Assembly: GCA_036250195.1 (NCBI GenBank) | Contig: JAVHZZ010000003.1 | Coordinates: 342,531,875-342,595,874, forward strand | DNA length: 64,000 nucleotides | From: Mixophyes australis | Lineage: Eukaryota; Chordata; Amphibia; Anura; Limnodynastidae | Direction of reading: 5' to 3' | Position numbers and translations under genes: made by a program | Shown here: positions 22,800-33,839 of the stretch, in pieces | How positions within the stretch are numbered: position 1 is the first letter of the stretch | Layout: every line of letters begins with the position of its first letter | The notes under the pieces: model-generated | What the model was told of the DNA's origin: nothing | What the model saw: only the letters and a program-made list of their open reading frames with translations | The model's database searches: none

Positions 22800-23880
22800 A
22801 CAAAAAAAAAAGTAACAGAAACAATTGCTTCCCAAACACATCAGCTCGTCTATTACCCTTAAAAAAACCATGGATACTGTTTTGCAAAAAATATTGATGT
22901 ATGTAGGTTTGCTGTATGTATTGTGCTTATTCTGCGGCTGTTCTCATTAGTCCCTCCGTGATAATGAACCGTTGCAATTTCCTGACTGTCACCGCTTCAT
23001 GTAATATGATCATTGTGCTACTTAAATGCTGATATCTCATCTGTGTTCCATAACTGCTTAAAGTTGGTGCAGCCAGAGGTGCAGCAGGATACAGTCTGGG
23101 GGAAAAAAAACATAACAACAATAATGTGTAGTAAAATTGACAATACTACTACTAAAAATAATAATAATAAAAACAGTTTACATTCATATTTACAAAAAAA
23201 GCAAACAACTGTTTTGCCATTTTGTTTACCTATTATAAAAGTCACACTAAGCTTCGGGTTTTTTTTTTTCTTCCTTTGTCTGTTGGCGAATAAATATTAA
23301 CAGTCTGTGATTTTGTTCTACCTTAAGATGATGGCATTTCTGTGCAAACAATTATTTTTTTGTACACACAGCAGACAGTCATAGCTATTAATGGTCTTCT
23401 CTCTTCCCTCCCCTTCTCCTCTCTATCCTACCCTCATACTCTACAAGCAACTGGTACTGTCATAGGATATATAGAAAGCCTTTATATACATATCTGAAAT
23501 GACAACTATTACGATAGTGGGGCTTCAAAGGTTCTCACTGCACTTTTGGTGAGCATGGCCACAGGATGTATAGAAAGCCTTTAAATACATATTTTATGTA
23601 AGTAAATTTATTCATGACTCCATTAGATAAATCATATAGAAAAGCTTTATAAAATGGGGCTATTATGGCTAAAACGCAAAAACAAAGCAAAAACAAAAAA
23701 CAGATCTGTCTTGAAGAAATCTACTTGTCTACTTGACTCTTTTCCTCCAAAAATGTCCAGATCTGGCTGTTAGTCTGAAGTTTTGCAAATCAGGGGGTGG
23801 TCTAAATGTTCTTTTCCTTTTTTTTTTTTTAGACAATTTTTAAACGAGAAAGCATTAGCTCACTGCATAACTCAAGATGT
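22800..23880. other. AT-rich DNA with small local repeats
   Basis: (ATA)n near 23157-23170. Near-duplicates of a phrase with TATAGAAAGCCTTTA occur at 23469-23485 and 23568-23584, about 100 bp apart. No gene. Confidence 0.35.
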
Positions 23881-24377
23881 ATATTAGAGATGCTCACTGA
23901 CCCCCGTGTTTTGGTTTTGGATCTGGATTACCGTCGTGTTTTGGTTTTGGTTTTGCCAAACCGCCCTTGCGTGTTCTGGTTTTGGTTTTGTTTGGTTTTG
24001 TTTTGCAATTTTGTTTAAAAATCAATGTTTTTGGGCATAAAATAACCTAATTTAGTGCTCCACCTGTTTCTTGGATAACTAAGGTAATTCTTAAGCTAAT
24101 AAATTAGGAAGAAAACAGTTTAATCCCTGGTAGGCCTTCATTAATTCTGCACACAAACCTTCCTCTTCATCTTAGCCTATTGGCAATGCAGCCATCGTCT
24201 TTGGGTGTATATTACACCCTACACTTATAGTTAGATATATAAAGAAATGGACAAAGGCAGTTTGGTTTCTGTCTCTCTAGGCCCCCCTCCACTTGTAGTT
24301 AAATAGAAAAAAGCAGCCTGCATAGACTGAACAATATAAAAAACAAATGGACCAAGGTAGTTTGGTGGCTGTCTATG

Positions 24378-24397
24378 ACCCCCCCCCCCCCCCCCGC
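24378..24397. repeat. Poly-C run
   Basis: An uninterrupted cytosine run of about 17-18 inside one of the hAT tandem units. Its length may be uncertain in the assembly. Confidence 0.85.
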
Positions 24398-24533
24398 CCT
24401 CCACTTGTAGTTGAATAGAAAAAAGCAGCCTGCATAAACTGTAGAATTAGAATATAAAAATAAATGGACAAAGGCAGTTTGGTATCTGTCTGCATCAGAC
24501 CCCCTCTCCACTAGGAGTAAAATAGAAAACTAT

Positions 24534-25280
24534 TCAGCTGTTATAGAGTCTAGAATATAAATAGAAATTGAGAAAGGCAATTTGGTATCTGTCTGCATCA
24601 TAATCATCCACATCATCATTAGTGCCCGCGTCGCCTACAAAAATCTCCCCCTCATCCTCTTCTAATTCCAAAGTGGCATCCTCAATTTGTGTATCACCGG
24701 CTACACTCGGGCTGTTAAGGCACACATCAGCAGAACTGCTGAAAGGGCCCTTCTTTATGGCTACATTATCAGAATGCTCACGATTAGACATACCACTGGT
24801 GGATGGACTCTCCACAGGGATTGGTGTCATTTCTGATTCTGAGCATACATTATCCTCTAATGCCTTACTGTTTTCTTTCAGCTCGGCTTTCACGCGTAAC
24901 AGTAGTTGTGCACCACTTTTAGACTCCAAATTATTTGGTCTTGCTTGATCATCACGAGTGACCGTACAAGAAGAAAGCTCAGTAAGATTTTTTGATCTGC
25001 CACTAATAGAGAAAGGCGAAGGCCTCATTCTTTCTTTGCCACTGCGTGTGTTGCATGCATGTTGGCAATTTTTTTTATCGGCAGTTAACTTTTCCTCAGT
25101 TACACTTCTTTTTCGCTTCAACACGGTAAAAATTTTTGGGGTGTGTGTTTTTTTCCCTGATTTCAAAAGACTATGTACTTTTACATCGGCTTTACCAGAT
25201 GACGTACTGGGAACACTACCATCAGGACTGGGTCCAGAACCTGCTTGCTGATTCTGCTCATATGTGGACTGCTGTGAATC
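24534..25280 (-). pseudogene. N-terminal coding remnant of the hAT-like element
   Basis: An open frame of about 248 residues read from the second ATG (near 25280; an upstream ATG extends it to 25313). It starts MDSQQSTYEQNQQ, is Ser/Thr/Glu-rich and has a basic KRKR near residue 57 that could be a nuclear signal. It ends in acidic ELEEDEGE and DDVDDYDADRYQ. I recognise no catalytic domain, zinc finger or DDE motif. A second copy with the same N-terminus at 28003 shows it belongs to a repeated element. The C-terminal DADRYQ text runs into the tandem units. Likely a leading exon of a transposase-type protein. Not a host gene. Confidence 0.6.
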
Positions 25281-25456
25281 CATTTTAATGAGCCCAAACC
25301 ACTTGTAATGCAAACAATTGTAGAAATACTGCTGACAAATATGACTTTTGACAGCCAGAAAAATGACTGTAAAATACTGGGGAATATGGCAGACCCCAAA
25401 AGCACTTGGAGTGCCAAAATATTGTTTTAGATACTGCTGACAAATATGACTTTTGA

Positions 25457-25501
<45 letters not shown>
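25457..25501. repeat. (CTAT)n microsatellite
   Basis: About 11 tetranucleotide units. It starts directly after a second copy of CTGCTGACAAATATGACTTT, the same text that lies at 25331. Confidence 0.95.
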
Positions 25502-25502
<1 letters not shown>

Positions 25503-26320
25503 GTGAATAAATGTTTTGGCAGACTTCAAGTTTCTAAGAATATTAGTGTCTTGTAGATGGGAAGTTGCTTTAAAAAACTTAGGCTGAAAAAATTTGTCTC
25601 TTCCCAGGAAATGTCTGTGTCCACAATGTGCCGGCAATGGGTAAGCATTAAACAGAACTAGACATAAAAGCATAGTATAATATAGTATTTAATTTCAGCT
25701 TCATAATATTCTACAATAAACTGCAACACTACCAAACCTGAGGTTACATATATACCAGTGGGAACTGTTTAACAGAAATCAATGCATTGCTGCAGAAGAT
25801 GGAGTTATTTCCACTTGTGAAACAGCAATTTAAGGAGTAAGTACAGCCTCCTGTTATATTCATGAGATGGGCACAATGATTAGACACCACATCCAATTGT
25901 AATATCTTAGACAGAAATGGTCCTTTGTGATATATTCAGGAATCAGCAGAATAACACACAATACATAAAATGAGCTAAAATGGCAATAAAGTAGTTCAAT
26001 TAAATTTCCCACAATGGCTGTTAGATCATAACCTGACAAATTCCATTCGACTTCCACTGTTTATTACCTCAAAAATGGGCAGTTATTGTCAATATAATAA
26101 ATATTCTGCAAATGTCATTGCTAAAGGCCATTATTTGGACAGAACAAATATAATGGATAACCAGTTATCATGATAAGCAGTTCTGTACCTATATTCTGCT
26201 TTGGTAAAACATTCTAACAAAAAAAAAACCCCCGATCTGTATGTGTGAATGGATTTACAGCCATTAAAATAAATAAATAGTGTCTATTTTCTGCAGTGCA
26301 ACATGGTACACATGCCATAA
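25502..26320. other. No recognised feature
   Basis: AT-rich DNA without gene or repeat assignment. Confidence 0.3.
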
Positions 26321-26324
26321 TGAA

Positions 26325-26510
26325 GGACATTTATGAAAAACAGGTACTGCAGGTAATTGTGTAAAAAAGAGAGATATTGCCAATAGCAACCAGAAATTTT
26401 ACTAGTGCAGATTAGAAAATTAAAGCAAATCTTTGATTTGTTGTTATGGGCAACAGCTTCTTTTAAACACAATTTCCTGTACAGCAGATTTTATAAATGG
26501 CCCCAAGTTT
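26325..26510. mobile_element. Diverged foldback MITE
   Basis: Starts GGACATTTATGAAAAACAGG and ends CAGATTTTATAAATGGCCCC. The interior GCCAATAGCAACCAGAAATT and GTTATGGGCAACAGC are inverted relative to one another. Same superfamily as the foldback element at 29818, much more diverged. Confidence 0.6.
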
Positions 26511-26666
26511 GTCACAACTATAACCATTCATTTCAGTAGAATTCTATGACAACAATATCCTTAGTTGGTGCTAATTGGTGATCTAGGTGCATTAAATGTG
26601 ATAACGCCTATATCAATGCCATGCACAAGTCTGGGGAGGAGCAGTAAAGATATTTTTTTAGATTAT

Positions 26667-26880
26667 GGGCCTGATTCATTAAGGATCTTAACTTAAGAAA
26701 CTTCTTATTTAAGTCTCCTGGACAAAACCATGTTACATTGCAAGGGGTGCAAATTAGTTTTCTGTTTTGCACATAAGTTAAATACTGACTGTTTTTTCAT
26801 GTAGCACACAAGTACTTGATAGCTTATTTGTACACTGAAATTTAAAGTTGATATTTGTGTGCTACATGAAAAAATTGACC
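26667..26880. mobile_element. GGGCCTGA MITE, rearranged copy
   Basis: Begins GGGCCTGATTCATTAAGG. The interior is in the opposite order to the copy at 21546 (ACCATGTTACATTGCAAGGG then GCACATAAGTTAAATACTG). A large inverted repeat lies inside: TTTTTTCATGTAGCACACAA near 26791 and TTGTGTGCTACATGAAAAAA near 26856. The right terminus is lost. Confidence 0.7.
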
Positions 26881-27174
26881 CAAGATGGTCAGTTCAATCA
26901 ATGGAATATAACAAGCATATTGTGATACACCGAGAAATCATTCACCGCCACTTGAAATCCCAGGTTAGTACATTTCAGCTCAACTTCACTGCTCTGATCT
27001 GCTTCTTGACACTAATTTGTGATCCTTCCTCTACCACCACCAGTAGTCGCTGGTCTGACAGGTTCTCCAGCTCCCAGTTTACGCTACCCTTTCCCCTTGA
27101 GCTCTTCCTCCTCATTTCTTCCCTTATCTTATATTGTTATTAAAATTGTAGTGGATTTGTTGAAGTCTGCTACT

Positions 27175-27476
27175 CATACTTGCCAACTCTCCCGGAATGT
27201 CCAGGAGACTCCCAAAATCCGGGTCAGTCTCCCGTACTCCTGGGAAAGCAGGCAATTCTCCCGATTCTCGGCCTGCTCTGCAAATTAAACGGGGGGCGGG
27301 CTTAGTGGCGCAGTGTTCGCGTCATTGTGGCCCCACCCCCTATTTTTATTGGCACGAAGAAAGTGATGACGGCTTTGGGGGCGGGGCTAACAACACAATT
27401 CTTTAAGCCCCGCCCCCACACACATACCTGCCTCCCGGACCTCCCAGGACACAAGTTGCCAATGTTGGCAACTATG
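27175..27476. mobile_element. CATACTTGCC hAT-type MITE
   Basis: Ends CATACTTGCCAACTCTCCCG and AATGTTGGCAACTATG, 302 bp. GC-rich interior with CCCGGA, GGGGGCGGGGCT and CCCCGCCCCC stretches. The flanks CTGCTACT and GCTCTACT share only CTACT, so the duplication is decayed. Confidence 0.85.
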
Positions 27477-27519
27477 GCTCTACTTTGTTACTTTTAATGT
27501 ATTGTGTATATATATTAGA

Positions 27520-28232
27520 GATGGGCGGGCTCGGTTCCCCGAGATCCGAATTCATCCGAATTTCGCCTATCCGAGTACCCATTCGGAATCTAAATCGAGG
27601 CAAAACGTCATTGTGACGTATTCGTATTTCTGAGCTCGGTTCTCGCGAGATTTGAAAAGCATAAATACCAGCCTCCACAGCAATCCATCGCCATTTGACA
27701 GAGAGAGAGCAGGGTTAGGTCACAGGCTATATTAGCGCAGGGACAGAGCAATAATTGGACACATTATTGTTTCCATTCTATTCTATACAATTCTAATATT
27801 AATACCAATTGTATTAGCAATTGTTCGAGCAGTAAGAGAGGAGGATAGAGGAAGCTTTTCTTTCAATTTTTGGCACTCCAAGTGCTTTTGGGGTGTCCCA
27901 TATTCCCCAGTGTTTTACAGTAATTTTTCTGGCTGTCAAAAGTCATATTTGTCAGCAGTATTTCTACAATTTTTTGCACTACAAGTGGTTTGGGCACATT
28001 AAAATGGATTCAAAGCAGTCCACATATGAGCAGAATCAGCAACCCGGTTCTGTCATCAATCCTGATGGTAGTATTCCCAGTACGTCATCTGGTAAAGCCG
28101 ATGTAAAAGTACATAGTCTTTTGAAATCAGGGAAAAAAAACACACACCCCCCAAAAAATTACCATGTTGAAGCGAAAAAGAAGTGTAACTGAGGAAAAGT
28201 TATCTGCCGATAAAAAAAAATTGCCAACAAAT
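27520..28232 (+). mobile_element. hAT-like transposon remnant, 5' portion
   Basis: Plus-strand counterpart of the copy at 23884. It begins TAGAGATGGGCGGGCTCGGT with a GC-rich inverted-repeat-like leader (CCGAGATCCGAA), then the shared 5' text (GGCACTCCAAGTGCTTTTGG, GTCATATTTGTCAGCAGTA) and the start of the coding remnant at 28003. It breaks off after TGCCGATAAAAAAAAATTGCC. The 5' end is intact but the 3' half is missing, the reverse of the other copy. Confidence 0.65.
28003..28232 (+). pseudogene. Coding remnant of hAT-like element, second copy
   Basis: Starts MDSKQSTYEQNQQPGS and is clearly the same protein as at 25280-24534. A change in the A-run (28131-28138) adds bases, so the frame shifts at the KKTHTP region, and the protein ends where the element is truncated. 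Non-functional. Together with the other copy it shows that the first 60-70 residues are conserved between copies. Confidence 0.6.
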
Positions 28233-28235
28233 CCA

Positions 28236-28475
28236 GGACTCTGTATTTCTAAACTATAAACAATAAGGGAGAAGAGTTATTTTTAAGGCAAACTTAACGG
28301 CAGTGAATGGAGGAGCAGGGCTTAATCACGTCATTAAGCTCCGCCCCCTCCATTCAATGCCACAAATTTCGGCTTTTTAGAGTGGGGGGCGGGGCTATGG
28401 TGACATAAAATGTCACCACGCCTTCCTCCTGCCCCATGTCACATAACTTCTCCACCGGGAAGTATGCAGGTATGA
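28236..28475. repeat. Joined fragments: 49-bp shared block and CATACTTGCC MITE interior
   Basis: 28240-28288 matches 30661-30707 almost exactly (GTATTTCTAAACTATAAACA and GGGAGAAGAG). 28305-28475 is GC-rich MITE interior (GGCTTAATCACGTCATTAAG, GGGGGGCGGGGCTATGG) ending AAGTATGCAGGTATG. This is a patchwork of truncated pieces. Confidence 0.6.
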
Positions 28476-28745
28476 GATAGATAGATAGATAGATAGATAT
28501 GGGAGAGATATCAATCTTGTCTTATTCTGATTTGTTTATAGGTATTAGCTGGTTCATGCATTACTAATATATTTATGTATAATTTTACTTACTTTAATAT
28601 TACTTTCTATATATATATATATTGCTGTATGGCGCTGCAGAATCTGTGATAAACAATGATCGATATATAGATAGATAGATAAATATGGGATAGATATGGG
28701 ATAGATAGATATGGGATAGATAGATAGATAGATAGACAGACTTGT
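28474..28745. repeat. (GATA)n and (TA)n tracts with a LINE-like tail
   Basis: (GATA)n at 28474-28498 and 28660-28735, (TA)n at 28610-28622. Between them TATGGCGCTGCAGAATCTGT is a short piece of the LINE/SINE-type 3' tail. Confidence 0.8.
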
Positions 28746-29815
28746 TATATACCTAACTCTGGCAGTAACCCCTTTGATGTATAGGCTGATACAATAACAA
28801 TCCCTATTTTCTGACAAAAACCTGTCCTTGGAAATGAGGTACCATTGGCCGCTGTGTGTGTAATTCCCAGTATTGTATTTTGGGAGAATGGATCTCTCAC
28901 TCACAGTGCCTGTGACTGTCACATCCTCTTCTGCCGACTGATATGATGTTTCTGCTTTTCCGATCACATCAGCCAGTAACATGTCAGCAGAGACAAGTAC
29001 TTGGCAGAGGAGAGATGACAGCTACAGGTGCTGTCTATGTGAGACATTCTCTCTTTCATCAGCTGCAGAACTTCCACAACAGGAACTGCAATAATTGCTG
29101 GTGCTGGGCATCTTAGATCAATAGGCCAAATGCTTCAATCATCTGATCATTAGCTCAGCCTTCATTAAGTAAATATAAGTTACGAAATCCGCATTCTCAC
29201 TTTATATAGGTCGTGGCCGAATACTTAAAATAATATGATTAGTTATATCTGGAACAAATGAACAAATGATTTCAATTGTTTTAGGCTAGGGTGACTGTAA
29301 TAGGTGTTTGTTGCCTTTGGAAGATCATAATAAAAATGCAACTATTTCCTTAAATTGCGGTTTTCATTTCCCTAATTTTTTTTTTTTTTTCAAATACAAA
29401 ATTTCGTTTTTGAAACAAAGAATTATAAGGGGAATAGTGATCTCTTGCTACTTGGCATTATTTCATACACAGTCAAAGATTTTTCCATATATTACCTTTA
29501 GCCTTATTTAGGTTCTGGCTGGAAATTTGGCAATTCTGGCTGGTGTGAATGATTATGGACTGCTCAGTACCCCGCACCGTTTGATAAAATGATCTGTTCA
29601 GCCTCCTAGCCCTGGCTTTAACTAAACCATCATGGGCATCAGTCACTCGATGCTCTATCTCAGCCACCGCTCATTTAATAAGCGCCAGTGAACAGTTCCA
29701 CCGTGAGCTGCTCAGTGAAACCTTATTTTTTTTACTTTTGGTACATACATAAAAATGGGCTGGTGTCCTTGTTATGCAAATACTCTCTTTTCACTTCTAG
29801 TCCAGTCCAAGGGGT
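28746..29815. other. No recognised gene
   Basis: Mostly unique-looking sequence. Open frames reflect low stop density only. Nothing assigned. Confidence 0.3.
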
Positions 29816-29817
29816 AT

Positions 29818-29977
29818 ATTTACTAAACTGCGGGTTTGAAAAAGTGGAGATGTTGCCTATAGCAACCAATCAGATTCTAGCTGTCATTTATTTAGTACTT
29901 TCTACAAAATGACAGCTAGAATCTGATTGGTTGCTATAGGAAACATCTCTACTTTTTCAAACCAGCAGTTTAGTAAA
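29818..29977. mobile_element. Foldback MITE with ~75-bp arms
   Basis: The left arm GGTATATTTACTAAACTGCG through CAATCAGATTCTAGCTGTCA is mirrored by TGACAGCTAGAATCTGATTG through CAGCAGTTTAGTAAATAT. The central ATTTAGTACTTTCTACAAA is the loop. A very young-looking hairpin element. Related pieces lie at 26325, 31905 and 51800. Confidence 0.9.
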
Positions 29978-29984
29978 TATATGA

Positions 29985-30031
29985 TGTACTGATATCTTAC
30001 TTATATCTAATATAAGTAAGATATCAGTACA
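29985..30031. repeat. Perfect 22-bp palindrome with 3-nt loop
   Basis: TGTACTGATATCTTACTTATAT (29985-30006) and its exact complement at 30010-30031, separated by CTA. It sits just outside the foldback element. It can extrude a cruciform; origin unknown. Confidence 0.95.
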
Positions 30032-31397
30032 CCATTGTTTGTTAAAAAAAACATGCTTTCACAAATAAAACATAACAATTTAATTTGTCTGTCTAATTGA
30101 GCTAAATGGATGGATGTTATAGCCTTATGTAAGTGGTTTTCCTTACAATATAAAAATGTAAGAAATATGTTTAACATTGACCTGTCGGCAATTGTACACA
30201 CAACTGAACATTAAACTGACGTCTGAACAGACAACATATGCTGTATGTTTACACATGTATAGTCGCAAGACATCTACTTGGCAGTTATAAATATTCATGG
30301 GTATTAATGAGAATGTGAGCATCCCATATACCGACATGAGCATGTTCTCTATGCTCTTGACAAACCTCTCTGTGACATCTCCAAACAAGAAAAAGTCTGC
30401 CAGCTTTCAGCACATTGGTTCTGAATGAACACATGATATTAATGTCATAGAATCATAAGCCAACTGGACAGACCACACCAACTGTTAATTTCAATAATGC
30501 AAACTTAAGTAAGATGTAAAAGCATAGAAGAAGGGATTTTAAAGCTGGTTTTCTCAAGAATTCCAATTGTATTGTGTTTGTGTTAACTTTACATTGCTAA
30601 CAGGCATTTATCCCAAATTTTAGATGTTTTAAAACTGCATTTTAGATTTTTTTCAAAACTGTATTTCTAAACTATAAACAATATGGGAGAAGAGCTATTT
30701 TTAAGGTCTGTAATTCTTTCAGGTTACTCAGATGTTTGTGGTCAGTATTAGCTGTACATCATCAGTTTGTTCACATCTTACATCCACCCACACTTGTAAT
30801 GGAACAGCAGCCCTAGAACATTTAATCTTGTGTCTTAGAATCAACATATGGATCTGTAATTATTAATGTACACAGTTCACTAAGGTGAGTTAAAGTTAAT
30901 CACGAAGCATCTTGTAACGCCCACAAATAACACTTCTTCTCTAGTACACAATTATAGTTTTATCTGTAAATCTTATTTCTTAAAAGACAATTAATATACT
31001 GAAGCCACTACACATTTTGCACTGTATACTGTAAGAATATAATCTAACTTTGAGACCACTAGATGTTGAAGTATTTTTAAAGCATTTCTTCCGTAAGAAC
31101 GATTGCTTTACCTAATATTATATGCAGTCGTTACCAAAGTACTAGCTATGTTGCCCTGTAATATTTTGTGCATTTATAGGGCTAGCAACTCCCTTTTGTA
31201 TGAACAAATGCACATATGTAATGAAAAGGTTTTGGAGACGTATAACATGTTACATATCTTCATTATTGTCATTGAGAAGGAAACATATAAAAATCAGATC
31301 AGTTTAATTAATGTGAACCAGAAGTAAAATCAGAAATTATTGAGGTGCCCTTATTGTTCTATATACAATACATCCTATTGGGCAATGGCTTGTTGTG

Positions 31398-31905
31398 TAC
31401 CAGAACAATGGCACATTAACACTTGAGGGTATGTTTATGTCACATAAACTCTTCTTTGTAAGCCACCCAAACCACAGCAAGACCCATTCAAACCATACCC
31501 ATATTATTGTGATGTACAACCCCTTTTGGGGGCTATACATAGGGACACTCCAGCCCAAATACAGACTGTTGGGAAGTGCACTGACACATGTGGTTCCACA
31601 GCAATGACACGCTGCCACTTGGCCCAATGCCAGCCATCAGCTAAACCTTTTTTAGCAGAACAGAACATTCTGTAGATTTGCATTTGTATTACAGTCAGCA
31701 TGTTGTTGTTCTAAGGGTCCCAAAACATTGGCACACTGAAACTTGGGTTCCAAGAACAATGGCATACTGACATTTGAGGTCCCATGATAATTACACACTG
31801 ACACTTCGGGTCCCAGGACAATGGCAAACTGACATTTGGGGTTCCAGGGCAATGATACACTGAATCATAGGGTCCCAGAATAAAAGCACAATGACACTTT
31901 GGGGT
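31398..31905. repeat. ~29-bp degenerate minisatellite, interrupted
   Basis: Units like GGTCCCAGGACAATGGCAAA followed by CTGACATTTG. About six run from 31717 to 31905, and isolated units lie at 31398 and 31591. The stretch between them (31430-31700) contains a block related to 33157-33235. Confidence 0.75.
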
Positions 31906-32035
31906 ACATTTATCAAGCTGCAGGCTTGAAAAAGCAGAGATGTTGTTTATAGCAACCAATGGGATTCTAATTATCATTTATTTAGTACATTCTACAAAAT
32001 GACAGTTGGAATCTCTTGCTATGGGCAACTATGCA
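31905..32035. mobile_element. Foldback MITE, truncated copy
   Basis: GGTACATTTATCAAGCTGCAGG, TATAGCAACCAATGGGATTC and TTTAGTACATTCTACAAAATG match the element at 29818. The right arm is cut short at GCTATGGGCAAC. Confidence 0.8.
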
Positions 32036-33482
32036 CTATTTTTTAACCACAGTGGGATTTATATTTAGGCCTGTAGACGCAAGATAGCAATCAGCCATTT
32101 CCATTTCAGCACATGTACAGTATGTATAAATGTAACCAGGTTAAAGGTGTAGATAATAAGATATAAGTAAGAGACAATTTCTGCAGTCTCGTGTAATCTT
32201 TACAGAAAGTAGCTAAGCTGAAGAGAGAAAAGGTGGGTAATATAATCCTTTCCACTAGGGGGCATTACTTGCCCCAATATGATACATTGTACTTTCATAT
32301 ATTTGGGGTACATTTCAATACATTGAAATGGATCAAAAAAATAAAAATCTGACATGCAAAGAAATAGCAGTCTATAACAAATCTTGCTACACTATTATGA
32401 AATAATAATAATAATAATAGTCCACACACCCTTATTAAAATAATAGTATAACCTGCCAAAAAAAATTCAACTGTTATTGCTTAGAGACGTTAAGCGAAAT
32501 TCTCTATTTGCTATGATTGCACCATTTCGACAAACCACCCGTAGTCTTTCTCATTTATACTCCGTGGTTTACCCCATGGAAATCAACAGGAAAATATAGC
32601 ATCTGTTTCCAATTAGGCAACTACATAGTCAATGGAAGTGTTTGTTCCTGCTGTTCAAACGTGTTATTTGTCAGGTCATCATAAAAATATATATTTATCA
32701 TATTTACTAAGCAGTGTTTCAGGAATATGTCTTACTGTGTTAATGCATAACTAATGTACCAGTCTGTGAAGAGTCAGCAGCTTTGATTTCGGGGATGAAA
32801 TTCAGGTAGTTAATAGACCCCACTAAGCAGTCAAATGTGCCTGTGTCCATTGCATGCTGAGTTCTAAAGGAATCATACTAGTTAAGGCTGATATTTTACA
32901 TAGAGGAGGGTTATTCAACTACATAGTGCAAAGTGTTAAATATGGTGTAACGAAAGGGCCGAATTGGCATCATTGGAGCCAGAGGGATTCATACCTAACA
33001 ACATTTCAGAAAGCAAAAAAATGAATAAACCCCTCATACGGAGAAAGACCTGCACAAACCGTATCCAGACCTGCAAAATCAAGCCCATATCAGTGCAAAC
33101 CATGCCCACATTATCCACAACTGTTGGGTGAGATGGACACTTAACCTTTGGCACCCTAAACCCAATGGCAGCCGTTAGCTAATCCCTTTAACACAGAACA
33201 TTCTGTAGCTTTGCATTTATGTTACAATACAGGATAAGGTGCCATCATCTATTCTTACCTGAGATAACCTAGAAGCAGTTCATTTTTCTTATTCTCATAG
33301 TTCACCTTACTTTTTGGTCAATGAAAATGATCTCTGCTGCCCCTGGCACCATCCTACTGTGTCTAATACTAAATTCATCCCTGAGTATATCTGATTTGTT
33401 ATTATGGCTTACAGCACATTTGTGCTCACAGTGCTATGAGTTATATAAACACTATACTTCATAAATAATAAAGTTTCTGCAG
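32036..33482. other. No recognised gene; one diverged repeat block
   Basis: 33157-33235 (CCCAATGGCAGCCGTTAGCT, ACAGAACATTCTGTAGC) repeats the block at 31622-31690. (AAT)n near 32401. Otherwise nothing assigned. Confidence 0.4.
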
Positions 33483-33490
33483 TTCTGGTC

Positions 33491-33745
33491 CAGTGATGGG
33501 CAGCAGGCAGCCCTACGTGACTTTACCTGCAGCCCCCCAGCTACGTTCTGCTTGATTTATTGTAGATTTGTTTGTTATAGCTTGTAATACTTGTGTAATA
33601 TGCCTGCTGATAGGTTATTACAGATAGTTGTCTCTTTCTTTGATTAAATGTATTATTTTAATTTATTATTGAGATTAAGAGCAATGTGCGGCCCTTATGA
33701 CGGTTAGAGGGTCGCCCCTAAGATGTATCAGGTTGCCCACCGCTG
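33491..33745. mobile_element. CAGTGATGGGCA hAT-type MITE
   Basis: Ends CAGTGATGGGCAGCAGGCAG and GGTTGCCCACCGCTG, an imperfect inverted repeat of the common CAGCGGTGGGCAACC type. It includes GTGCGGCCCTTATGACGG near the right end. The flanks TTCTGGTC and TCCTAGCC match at 5 of 8, a decayed duplication. Confidence 0.78.
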
Positions 33746-33754
33746 TCCTAGCCA

Positions 33755-33817
33755 AGGGGCTGGCTGGGCTGTGGAGCAGAGGGCATCTGTCCCACCTGGG
33801 TCACTGGTCCGCCTCTG
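33755..33817. mobile_element. CAGGGGCTGG hAT-type MITE, internally deleted
   Basis: AGGGGCTGGCTGGGCTGTGG to GGTCCGCCTCTG, only 63 bp. It is flanked by the direct repeat CTAGCCA(A) (33748-33755 and 33819-33826). Short relic of the family at 8712, inserted right next to the previous MITE. Confidence 0.7.
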
Positions 33818-33839
33818 TCTAGCCAATGTAAAGTTATAG

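Larger units (their letters stand above)
23884..25410 (-). mobile_element. hAT-like transposon remnant, 3' portion
   Basis: Minus-strand element. From right to left: 5' untranslated sequence shared with the copy at 27520, a coding remnant (24534-25280), a set of about four 100-117 bp tandem units (24240-24600, with AAAGGCAGTTTGGT and CACTTGTAGTTAAATAG), and a terminus starting TAGAGATGCTCACTGACCC with GTTTTGGTTTTGG repeats. The outer TAGAGATG matches the start of the other copy. The transposase core is absent, so this is internally deleted and non-autonomous. Confidence 0.65.

Noticed and set aside
24622..25251. Two plus-strand frames of 97-108 codons
   Set aside because: Antisense shadows of the hAT-like coding remnant on the minus strand.
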